Position numbers and translations under genes: made by a program. From an uncultured Streptococcus sp. (GTDB taxonomy: Bacteria; Bacillota; Bacilli; Lactobacillales; Streptococcaceae), in assembly GCA_934216185.1 (NCBI GenBank), contig CAKQBM010000050.1:1-11746 (forward strand): a DNA stretch of 11,746 nucleotides, read 5' to 3'. Below, piece after piece: positions 1 to 5,175 of this stretch (the first letter of the stretch is position 1; the number at the start of each line of letters is the position of its first letter). The notes beneath the pieces are model-generated. The model saw only the letters and a program-made list of their open reading frames with translations, made no database searches and was not told the origin of the DNA.

Positions 1-440
1 CTAAAGCTATGAAAAGCCAAGTCATCTGAGAAGTAGTTGCTATCCACAATTGCGATAGCATATACTGGTGCAATATGCTTATAACTCTGATGAGTATCAC
101 CTTCTCGTTGACGAATTTTTTCTAGGTTTTGATTGATCTGACTGCACAGATAAGCCCAGAGGCGATTGATGAAAAAATTCTGATGATGAACTTGAATTTC
201 AATAATAACCTGTGTGCCATTATCCAACTCCGCCAAAACGTCTATACTTGTATAGAAATCTTGGGCTGAATAAGGCAGGGAAGGTAGTACATGAATATTG
301 CTTCCCTCCAAAATCGTTACATTTTTTGCAGGTAAGTCCAGCATATCGCGAATAAATTGACAAGTGATTTCTGGATTGCTAAAGATTTTCTTAGCAACCA
401 AATCATTGGTCGGGCTGATGCCCGGATGTCTGAGAATCAT
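1..440 (-). CDS. Rpn-family recombination-promoting nuclease / PD-(D/E)XK transposase-like protein, 5' part only
   Basis: Reading the minus strand from the ATG at 440 gives 146 uninterrupted codons that run off the left edge, so the C-terminus is not seen. The protein starts MILRHPGISPTNDLVAKKIF, typical of the Rpn / PD-(D/E)XK nuclease family transposases. The nuclease core is visible at about residues 72-91: an Asp in SIDVLAELDNG, followed ten residues later by EIQ in IIEIQVHHQNFF, the E-x-Q form of the ExK motif. Known members of the family are DNA endonucleases that raise recombination or act in phage defence; this copy's role is not shown. A Shine-Dalgarno AAAGGAGAG lies at 445-453 with normal spacing. 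It points away from the IS next door and is not part of it. Confidence is high for the family and low for any biological role. Confidence 0.8.
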   Translation of the reverse strand, partial: MILRHPGISPTNDLVAKKIFSNPEITCQFIRDMLDLPAKNVTILEGSNIHVLPSLPYSAQDFYTSIDVLAELDNGTQVIIEIQVHHQNFFINRLWAYLCSQINQNLEKIRQREGDTHQSYKHIAPVYAIAIVDSNYFSDDLAFHSF

Positions 441-455
441 TCTTTCTCTCCTTTC

Positions 456-464
456 ATTATAGCA
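456..464 (-). promoter_or_regulatory. Extended -10 (TGCTATAAT) of the Rpn-type gene
   Basis: The minus strand carries a perfect extended -10, TGCTATAAT, with no recognisable -35 at 17 bp, which is a common promoter type in streptococci. It lies only 15 bp before the ATG and nearly touches the Shine-Dalgarno. A transcript starting 6-7 nt after it would carry only part of the SD and have a leader of about 8-9 nt. Either the mRNA is nearly leaderless or the true promoter is further upstream. Confidence 0.45.
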
Positions 465-561
465 CATTTTTAAATCTAGGTTTACTAGATTCTCTGGCTC
501 TATCTATTTATTCGGAAAAAAGTTGATAAATGAAATAGTAAATAAAAAAATAAGAACAGCG

Positions 562-604
562 GATAAGCAATAAATTTTAAGTTTATCTGTCTTTCCCGCT
601 TATC
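562..604. repeat. Imperfect inverted repeat left of the IS
   Basis: GATAAGC at 562-568 is repeated inverted as GCTTATC at 598-604, and a shorter ATAAA/TTTAT pair lies inside it. On the minus strand the structure is followed by a T-rich run (TTCTTATTTTTTTATTT), so it could end transcription coming out of the acetyltransferase remnant. The stem is weak and AT-rich. It lies outside the IS direct repeat, so it belongs to the ancestral locus and not to the IS. Confidence 0.3.
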
Positions 605-620
605 TGGTAACAAATAAGGT

Positions 621-629
621 CCGCAAGAT
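621..629. repeat. Left copy of the 9-bp target-site duplication
   Basis: CCGCAAGAT here is repeated exactly at 2231-2239, each copy immediately outside an IS terminal repeat. The preceding T is also shared (620 and 2230), so the duplication may be 10 bp, or the IS boundary may shift by one base. Presence of both copies implies one intact insertion without later rearrangement. Confidence 0.75.
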
Positions 630-630
630 G

Positions 631-644
631 AGCCTACTGAAAAA
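631..644 (+). repeat. Left terminal inverted repeat of the IS
   Basis: AGCCTACTGAAAAA matches the reverse complement of the right end, AGTCCACTGAAAAA, at 12 of 14 positions; the mismatches are at the third and fifth bases. It runs directly into the palindrome at 640-666. Confidence 0.75.
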
Positions 645-666
645 GTCATCAAATTGATGGCTTTTT
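640..666. terminator. Palindromic terminator-like hairpin inside the left IS end
   Basis: Five A's plus GTCATC are mirrored as GATGGC plus five T's around a short AAATT loop, with one G-T pair, giving a nearly perfect 27-nt palindrome. The A/T tracts on both sides make it a possible bidirectional intrinsic terminator. It sits immediately upstream of the transposase -10. Many IS elements carry such a hairpin to stop transcription entering from flanking genes from expressing the transposase; that role is inferred here. Confidence 0.55.
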
Positions 667-674
667 GTTATACT
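666..674 (+). promoter_or_regulatory. Extended -10 (TGTTATACT) of the transposase gene
   Basis: An extended -10 with no good -35 lies directly after the palindrome. The Shine-Dalgarno AGGTGA follows at 682-687, 4 nt from the ATG at 692. The predicted transcript start would fall close to or inside the SD, so the mRNA would have a minimal leader and probably low translation, in keeping with a transposase held at low expression. Confidence 0.45.
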
Positions 675-691
675 AGAGATGAGGTGAAATA

Positions 692-2149
692 ATGCTTGAT
701 AATCAGTTAACTATGGATGTCAGTCCTTATTCTAGTTTGTATGATATCGTGGTTCCTAAAACCCACTTTTTACGTCAGCTAACTGAACTCTGTGATTTTA
801 GCTTTATTTATGATGAACTAGAAAAGAATTATCGTCCCGATTTTGGGCGTAAAGCTTATTCACCGATTATGATGTTCAAATATCTCTTGTTAAAAGATAT
901 TTATAAGTTATCAGATGTAGATGTGGTAAGACGTTCCTTGTCAGATATGGCCTTTAAATTTTTTCTTGGTCTAGCTCCTGAGGATTCTGTTATCGAGCCA
1001 TCCTCTCTGACAAAATTTAGAAAGCTAAGAATTAAAGATGACAAACTGCTTGATGTATTAATTCAGAAGTCTGTTCAAATTGCACTCGAACATAACTTGA
1101 TTAAGAGTAAAATCCTCATTGTGGATGCCACTCACACCAAATCTCATTATAATCATAAGAAACCCCAAGAAATCCTTAGAGAGCGTTCAAAAGCTTTACG
1201 TAAAACAATTTATCAACATTCAGAAGATATCAAAATAGAATTTCCAAAGAAACCTCAAGAAGATAACCTCGAAGCAGAGTTGACCTATACAGAGGAGTTA
1301 ATGGCTGTGGTTGAAAAACACGAGGAACTCTTAGCCCTACCGGCTGTTTCTCAAAAGTTCAATTACCTAAAAGAGGCTGTCGAGGACGACTTAGAACACT
1401 TGGAAGCTTCTGTTAAGGAGGAGGCTAGGATTGGACATAAGACAGCCGACAGCTCTTTCTATGGATATAAAAGTCATATCGCTATGACGGATGAACGGAT
1501 TATTACTGCTTGTGTAGTCACTTCTGGCGAACAAAGCGATGGGAAATATTTACCTGAATTATATGCCAAAACAAAGGAAAATAGTCTGGACATCGAGACT
1601 ATTATTGGTGATGCAGCTTATTCGGGAAAGGACAACATTCAACTAGCTCGCAAAGAAAAGATTCATTTGGTTTCAAAACTGAATCCTTCTGTTTCAAAAG
1701 GTTACCGTAAAGAAGAGGATGCGTTTGAATTTAATAAAGATGCAGGGCTATTTGTCTGTCCAGAAGGACATATGGCTGTTCGCAAAGCAAGGACAGGGAA
1801 AAAATATCAAAATAAGAATCAAGTTGTCACTCATTACTTTGACATTGAGAAGTGCAAGAGTTGCCTTTCCAAGGAAGGATGTTATAAGGAGGGGGCAAAG
1901 TCTAAAACTTATTCAATAGTCATTAAGAGTGACGACCATCTTTTCCAGAAGAAATTTCAGGAAACACCTTATTTTAAAGAAATGGCCAGACATCGCTATA
2001 AAATCGAAGCAAAGAATGCCGAACTAAAACAGAGACATGGCTTTGATGTCGCGAGATCATCGGGTCTTTTCAGCATGGAGTTACAGGCAGCCACAACCAT
2101 CTTCGTGGTCAATATGAAACGAATTATGACCTTAATAAATACAAAATAA
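692..2149 (+). CDS. IS1182-family DDE transposase, 485 aa, intact
   Basis: The protein cuts and joins DNA at the ends of its own IS. The N-terminal part, about residues 25-120, is the DUF772-like helical domain of this family (RPDFGRKAYSPIMMFKYLLL, then LSDMAFKFFLGL and LTKFRKL). The RNase-H-like catalytic core supplies D145 in ILIVDATHTKS, D307 in IIGDAAYSG, and a glutamate in RYKIEAKNAELKQRHG, probably E439. A charged insertion at about 155-250 separates the first Asp from the rest. C356, C388, C391 and C397 form a possible zinc-binding cluster before the last catalytic residue, often seen in this family. No stop or frameshift interrupts the gene and its length is normal, so it may be functional. 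It is the only gene in the IS. Confidence 0.88.
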   Translation: MLDNQLTMDVSPYSSLYDIVVPKTHFLRQLTELCDFSFIYDELEKNYRPDFGRKAYSPIMMFKYLLLKDIYKLSDVDVVRRSLSDMAFKFFLGLAPEDSVIEPSSLTKFRKLRIKDDKLLDVLIQKSVQIALEHNLIKSKILIVDATHTKSHYNHKKPQEILRERSKALRKTIYQHSEDIKIEFPKKPQEDNLEAELTYTEELMAVVEKHEELLALPAVSQKFNYLKEAVEDDLEHLEASVKEEARIGHKTADSSFYGYKSHIAMTDERIITACVVTSGEQSDGKYLPELYAKTKENSLDIETIIGDAAYSGKDNIQLARKEKIHLVSKLNPSVSKGYRKEEDAFEFNKDAGLFVCPEGHMAVRKARTGKKYQNKNQVVTHYFDIEKCKSCLSKEGCYKEGAKSKTYSIVIKSDDHLFQKKFQETPYFKEMARHRYKIEAKNAELKQRHGFDVARSSGLFSMELQAATTIFVVNMKRIMTLINTK

Positions 2150-2190
2150 CCGAGGAATTCGCTCAAATTGACGAGAGATTCCTCGGTTTT
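2150..2190 (+). terminator. Intrinsic terminator of the transposase gene
   Basis: CCGAGGAAT at 2150-2158 pairs exactly with ATTCCTCGG at 2178-2186, followed by TTTT. It begins one base after the stop codon and lies inside the right IS end, so transcription should stop before leaving the element. Confidence 0.8.
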
Positions 2191-2216
2191 CATTTCATTA
2201 AAAGTAAGAGACCTAT

Positions 2217-2230
2217 TTTTTCAGTGGACT
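2217..2230 (+). repeat. Right terminal inverted repeat of the IS
   Basis: TTTTTCAGTGGACT is the inverted partner of 631-644 with two mismatches. Its outer part supplies the stop codon that now ends the interrupted acetyltransferase frame. Confidence 0.75.
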
Positions 2231-2586
2231 CCGCAAGATAGCCTTTTCTCTCTACTTCCCCAATAAGCCTTTCCTAAAACATAGCCAATTTCACAAGAAG
2301 AATCGTTCTCATCTATTGTAACGATGCTGATATCTCCTATCACTTGCTCTGGGTTTTCTTTGAGGTAAATGGCCCATTTGTAATAGTTGGGATTGGCATA
2401 GGAAGCAACCCAATTACGAATCGAGTTTCGAGTGACCTCAACATCAGGATGGGGATTCCAAGTAACATAGGTCATATTCTCAGCAGACGAAGCCCAATTT
2501 TGAAACATGGCTTCCGCATCACTCTCCACAAATCTTCTCAAGATTAAACGGTTTATCTGTAATATTTGCGTACCGATTGCTTTCAT
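2221..2586 (-). pseudogene. Truncated GNAT N-acetyltransferase (RimJ/RimL-like), interrupted by the IS
   Basis: From the ATG at 2586 (SD GAGGTAA at 2591-2597) the protein begins MKAIGTQILQINRLILRRF, the usual start of RimJ/RimL-type acetyltransferases (TxRLxLRxF). It continues through the central sheet (YKWAIYLKENPEQVIGDISI, then CEIGYVLGKAYWG). That last segment normally leads into the acetyl-CoA-binding loop and helix (about G-x-G-x-x-TEAL). Instead the frame runs SREKRLSCGVH and stops inside the IS, so the CoA-binding half is missing. The sequence just before the IS, and the left flank once the IS is removed in silico, do not restore a recognisable GNAT tail in this frame. A different frame reads REKAILRTLF, which resembles it, so a small indel probably damaged the gene before the IS arrived. 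An upstream in-frame ATG at 2625 lacks an SD. Confidence 0.7.
2231..2239. repeat. Right copy of the 9-bp target-site duplication
   Basis: Exact copy of CCGCAAGAT at 621-629, immediately outside the right terminal repeat and inside the acetyltransferase remnant. Confidence 0.75.
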
Positions 2587-2794
2587 GATATTACCTCGCT
2601 TTCTGGTGTGTGATTCTCTATCCAATCTCCATTGAAACTATAGTATATCGAGATAAGCTGTAGACAAATCAACTGGGACATTCACATTAATTTCTAAAAA
2701 TACTTTAGAAGGTAATTCGGGCTATTCTAGATTCAATTTATTAGACTTTCAGACGATAGGTTTGAGGGAGGAGAATCAAAAATTTCTATCTATT

Positions 2795-2946
2795 TATACT
2801 CAATGAAAATCAAAGAGCAAACTAGGAAACTAGCCGTAGGTTGCTCAAAGCACTGCTTTGAGGTTGTGGATAGAGCTGACGAAGTTAGTACCCATACCTA
2901 CGGAAAGGCGACGTTGACGTGGTTTGAAGAGATTTTCGAAGAGTAT
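2795..2946 (-). repeat. BOX element (A-B-C type), about 152 bp
   Basis: The segment starts TATACTCAATGAAAATC and ends GAGATTTTCGAAGAGTA, the two well-known outer ends of pneumococcal BOX elements; boxA lies at the right end, so the element reads on the minus strand. Positions 2898-2919 match the standard BOXA1R primer at 20 of 22 bases (changes at its 7th and 17th base). Usual module sizes are boxA about 59, boxB about 45 and boxC about 50 bp, so 152 bp fits one boxB. Internal hairpins are evident, for example AGCACTGCTTTGAGG near the centre. A 68-codon open frame across it is not a gene. BOX elements are non-autonomous repeats that can change expression of the next gene; this one ends 75 bp before axe1. 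Confidence 0.92.
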
Positions 2947-3021
2947 TATCCTTCTTTCTTGCATTGCCTTCTTAGATGTGCTACAGTTGTGGTAGCGATT
3001 ATAAAATAAAAGGAGCATACT

Positions 3022-4002
3022 ATGAAAAATCCAGCTTTGTTAGATGAAATCAAGACTTATAAAGGACGGGATGAGGTTCCAGAAGACTTTGATGCTTTCT
3101 GGGATGAGGAAGTGAAAAAAGTTTCCACGCTTCCAGCCTACCAGTTGGAGGAAAGAGATTTCCACATTCCTCAAGTCGAGTGCTATGAGCTCACTTTTGA
3201 AGGAACCAATGAAGGCAAGGTCTACGCACGCGTCGTTCTTCCAAAAAGTGAGGGTAAAGTTCCAATAATTTTCCATTTCCATGGTTATAAGGGACGTGGC
3301 TGGGACTGGGCTGACATGCTAGCCTATACTGTGGCTGGTTATGGTGTTGTTTCCATGGATGTGCGGGGCCAGTCAGGTTATTCACAAGATGGCTTGCGTT
3401 CTCCACTAGGAAATACGGTCAAGGGGCATATTATCCGTGGTGCTGTGGAAGGTCGGAATCATCTCTTTTATAAGGATGTTTATCTTGATATTTATCAGTT
3501 GGTTGAAATTATTGCTAGTCTACCTCAGGTAGATGAGGAAAGACTTTCTAGCTATGGTGCCTCACAAGGAGGGGCCTTAGCTCTGGTTGCAGCAGCACTC
3601 AATCCACGAATTCAAAAAACAGTTGCCATCTATCCCTTCTTGTCAGACTTTAGACGGGTGCTTGAATTTGGGAATACTAGCGAGGCTTACGACGAACTTT
3701 TCCGATATTTCAAGTTTCACGATCCTTTCCATGAAACAGAGGAGGAAATCATGGCGACCCTTGCCTATATCGATGTGAAAAATCTTGCCCATCGTATCAA
3801 GGGTGAGGTCAAGATGATTACGGGCTTGGACGACGATGTTTGCTATCCTATTACTCAGTTTGCGATTTATAATCGTCTGACCTGCGATAAGGCCTATCGT
3901 ATCATGCCTGAGTATGCTCACGAAGCCATGAATGTATTTGTCAACGACCAAGTCTACAATTGGCTCTGTGGGAGTGAGATTCCTTTTAAATATGTGAAGT
4001 GA
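3022..4002 (+). CDS. axe1: Acetyl xylan esterase / cephalosporin-C deacetylase family (CE7), 326 aa
   Basis: A cytoplasmic-type alpha/beta hydrolase of carbohydrate esterase family 7, which removes acetyl groups from sugars and acetylated small molecules. The CE7 signatures are present: HGYKGRGWDW (81-97 region, with Y89 as likely oxyanion residue), MDVRGQSGYSQD, the nucleophile elbow GASQGG with S181, then GLDDDVCYP with D271, and EYAHEA with H300, giving a complete Ser-Asp-His triad. There is no signal peptide, so the substrate must be taken up first. Length is normal for CE7 (about 320 aa). AAAGGAG at 3009-3015 supports the ATG at 3022. It is a single-gene unit between the BOX element and its own terminator. 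Its closeness to the sialic acid genes suggests, but does not prove, a role on O-acetylated sugars released from host glycans. Confidence 0.9.
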   Translation: MKNPALLDEIKTYKGRDEVPEDFDAFWDEEVKKVSTLPAYQLEERDFHIPQVECYELTFEGTNEGKVYARVVLPKSEGKVPIIFHFHGYKGRGWDWADMLAYTVAGYGVVSMDVRGQSGYSQDGLRSPLGNTVKGHIIRGAVEGRNHLFYKDVYLDIYQLVEIIASLPQVDEERLSSYGASQGGALALVAAALNPRIQKTVAIYPFLSDFRRVLEFGNTSEAYDELFRYFKFHDPFHETEEEIMATLAYIDVKNLAHRIKGEVKMITGLDDDVCYPITQFAIYNRLTCDKAYRIMPEYAHEAMNVFVNDQVYNWLCGSEIPFKYVK

Positions 4003-4039
4003 TGAATGAGAGTCTGAGAAAAAAGTCTTTGAAATCATA

Positions 4040-4086
4040 AAAACGCATAGTATCAAGTATTGAACAACATTGATATTATGCGTTTT
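4040..4086 (+). terminator. Terminator of axe1
   Basis: AAAACGCATA at 4040-4049 pairs with TATGCGTTTT at 4077-4086, and the stem extends inward by one G-T pair and five more pairs (TATCA/TGATA) to a 15-nt loop. This 16-bp stem begins 38 nt after the axe1 stop. A/T tracts on both sides make it potentially bidirectional. Confidence 0.8.
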
Positions 4087-4145
4087 ATTGTGGGAAGATT
4101 TACTTCATTTTCTTCTGAAATTGAGTTTTTGTTCAATCTCTTTTT

Positions 4146-4158
4146 ACATTACTAATGT
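4146..4158. repeat. Short perfect palindrome, possible operator
   Basis: ACATTA-C-TAATGT is a 13-bp perfect palindrome in the non-coding stretch after axe1. No regulator can be assigned. Palindromes this short and AT-rich can arise by chance. Confidence 0.2.
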
Positions 4159-4224
4159 GACTAGAATATGCCATATATTTTCTGAATGAACTATAACAAA
4201 GAGGGATATATCTTGATTTTAAAT

Positions 4225-4273
4225 AAACCAGTCTAGAGCCTAAGAAGATAGTGAGGTCTCTAGACGGTTTTTT
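4225..4273 (+). terminator. Strong intrinsic terminator with no visible gene in front of it
   Basis: GTCTAGAG at 4231-4238 pairs exactly with CTCTAGAC at 4258-4265. The stem is extended by inner CC/GG and outer AAACC/GGTTT pairs with single-base bulges, and ends in a run of six T's (4268-4273). It points rightward, yet axe1 is already terminated about 140 bp earlier and no reading frame or clear promoter lies between. It may end an unrecognised small RNA, or be left over from a gene once located here. The structure is clear; its meaning is open. Confidence 0.65.
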
Positions 4274-4467
4274 ATAATTGATAAAATTAGATTTATATTT
4301 AAAGTGGTTTTAGACAATAAGAATTTTTAAGCCATTTTATAATGATTGTTTTATGATTGTATTACCTAAGTATAAAAAAGTATTAATATATTTGGTATAG
4401 AAAGTAGTTTCTTAATAATGTGTTATATAAAATATTTATAAAAGTATATTCTATCTTACAACAAATA
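4274..4467. other. AT-rich non-coding stretch upstream of the nanB operon promoter
   Basis: No reading frame of useful length or RNA gene was recognised. The stretch is very AT-rich, contains an isolated TATAAT at 4338-4343 without a -35, and has two copies of ATGATTGT (4342-4349 and 4353-4360) spaced 11 bp apart, about one helical turn. They lie about 115 bp before the -35 and could be a regulator site. The last part (about 4450-4467) is similar to the sequence just upstream of the second nan promoter near 11638. Confidence 0.5.
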
Positions 4468-4496
4468 TTGAAAGCGCTTTTAAAAAAGTATATAAT
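4468..4496 (+). promoter_or_regulatory. Promoter of the nanB operon
   Basis: TTGAAA at 4468-4473 and TATAAT at 4491-4496 are separated by exactly 17 bp. The expected transcript start is near 4503, about 200 nt before the first gene. The same arrangement, with similar flanks on both sides, recurs at 11638-11666 before nanE. Confidence 0.8.
4469..4482. promoter_or_regulatory. cre site (CcpA operator) overlapping the -35
   Basis: TGAAAGCGCTTTTA fits the catabolite-responsive element consensus TGWAANCGNTNWCA except for one position near the end, with the central AAAGCGCTTT a perfect palindrome. Overlap with the -35 predicts direct CcpA repression of the whole operon when preferred sugars are present. 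Catabolite control of the nan locus is established in pneumococcus; the site assignment here is by consensus. Confidence 0.8.
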
Positions 4497-4502
4497 GGGT
4501 TC

Positions 4503-4704
4503 ATAAAACAAGGGAAATGAGGCATAAGAAAGACACGTTATAAGATATGTAATAAATAATTTTCTTGTAGTTTATCATAGGTAAGAAACAGAAATAAATT
4601 CTTAATAGAATTGAGAACTAACATATTGTAAATTATATATTTTTAAAATAGGGAGTGTGGTGCTGCTATATATAAATAAAAATGTGTAGAAAGGAGGATA
4701 CGGT
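4503..4704 (+). other. Long (about 200 nt) 5' leader of the nanB operon
   Basis: The region between the predicted transcript start and the first start codon holds no gene. Features seen: a nine-codon reading frame counting its stop, 4517-4543 (MRHKKDTL), a small hairpin AATTCT/AGAATT at 4597-4612, and a weak TGCTATATA extended -10 at 4664-4672 that could be a secondary promoter. No riboswitch or T-box hallmark was recognised. By contrast, the related promoter before nanE has a leader of only about 28 nt. Confidence 0.45.
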
Positions 4705-5157
4705 ATGATTATTACAAAAATTAGTCGTTTAGAAACTTATGTGAAAGTAAATCCACATTTTGAAACATTAATAGATTTTCTAGAAAAAACAGGACTAGAA
4801 AATTTAACAGAAGGTCCGATTGATATCGATGGTGATCGATTGTTTGGGAATTGCTTTACTTATCTAGCAGATGGTCAAGCAGGGGCTTTCTTTGAAACAC
4901 ACCAAAAATATTTGGATATTCATTTAGTTTTGGAAAATGAAGAAGCTATGGCTGTTACTTCGCCAGAAAATGTAAGCGTTACCCAAAAGTATGATGGTGA
5001 GAAAGATATTGAATTATACACAGGTGAAGTGGAGCAGTTGGTGCATTTGAGATCAGGAGAATGCCTAATCACTTTTCCAGAAGATTTACATCAACCCAAG
5101 GTTCGTATAAATGATGAACCTGTGAAAAAAGTTGTCTTTAAAGTTGCGATTTCTTAA
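4705..5157 (+). CDS. YhcH/YjgK/YiaL (DUF386) family protein, probable sialic acid anomerase (NanQ-like)
   Basis: A 150-aa cytoplasmic cupin-like protein of the YhcH/YjgK/YiaL family. The family metal-binding residues are present: E64 and H66 in GAFFETHQKYLDIH, H73, and H129 in FPEDLHQPKV. E. coli YhcH (NanQ) is a metalloprotein that speeds ring opening of sialic acid so the aldolase gets the open-chain form; I infer the same role here from family and context. It is the first gene of the operon, with an excellent SD (AAAGGAGG at 4690-4697, 7 nt before the ATG), and is followed after 18 nt by the binding-protein gene. Length is normal. The exact sugar acted on is not shown by the sequence. Confidence 0.85.
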   Translation: MIITKISRLETYVKVNPHFETLIDFLEKTGLENLTEGPIDIDGDRLFGNCFTYLADGQAGAFFETHQKYLDIHLVLENEEAMAVTSPENVSVTQKYDGEKDIELYTGEVEQLVHLRSGECLITFPEDLHQPKVRINDEPVKKVVFKVAIS

Positions 5158-5175
5158 TGTAGAAAGGGAAGAACA

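Larger units (their letters stand above)
630..2230 (+). mobile_element. Complete IS1182-family insertion sequence, about 1.6 kb
   Basis: The element is bounded by 14-bp imperfect terminal inverted repeats: AGCCTACTGAAAAA at 631-644 and TTTTTCAGTGGACT at 2217-2230, which pair with 2 mismatches. The 9-bp direct repeat CCGCAAGAT flanks both ends. It carries one uninterrupted transposase gene, a terminator-like palindrome just inside the left repeat and a strong terminator just after the transposase. Those features would insulate the transposase from outside transcription and stop read-out. The element looks complete and possibly active. The left boundary is uncertain by one base. I could not match it to a named IS; family assignment comes from the transposase. 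Confidence 0.8.

Noticed and set aside
2692..2710. Hairpin TTCTAAA/TTTAGAA between the GNAT remnant and the BOX
   Set aside because: Seven A/T-rich pairs without a U-run or a gene to terminate; likely chance.
2803..3009. 68-codon open frame on the plus strand
   Set aside because: It lies almost wholly inside the BOX element and has no ribosome site; it is an accident of the repeat.
3643..4056. 137-codon minus-strand frame opposite axe1
   Set aside because: Shadow of axe1 running through its terminator; no SD and no family resemblance.
4086..4225. Cia-dependent small RNA ending at the orphan terminator
   Set aside because: The TTTAAG-N5-TTTAAG CiaR site is absent and no convincing promoter was found, so no RNA gene is called.
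4517..4543. Short reading frame MRHKKDTL in the nanB operon leader
   Set aside because: Poor ribosome site and no leader-peptide signature such as repeated regulatory codons; kept only as a note in the leader entry.
4657..4689. GTG-started 10-residue frame ending just before the YhcH ribosome site
   Set aside because: The GGGAG before it is too close to the GTG and the peptide has no recognisable character.
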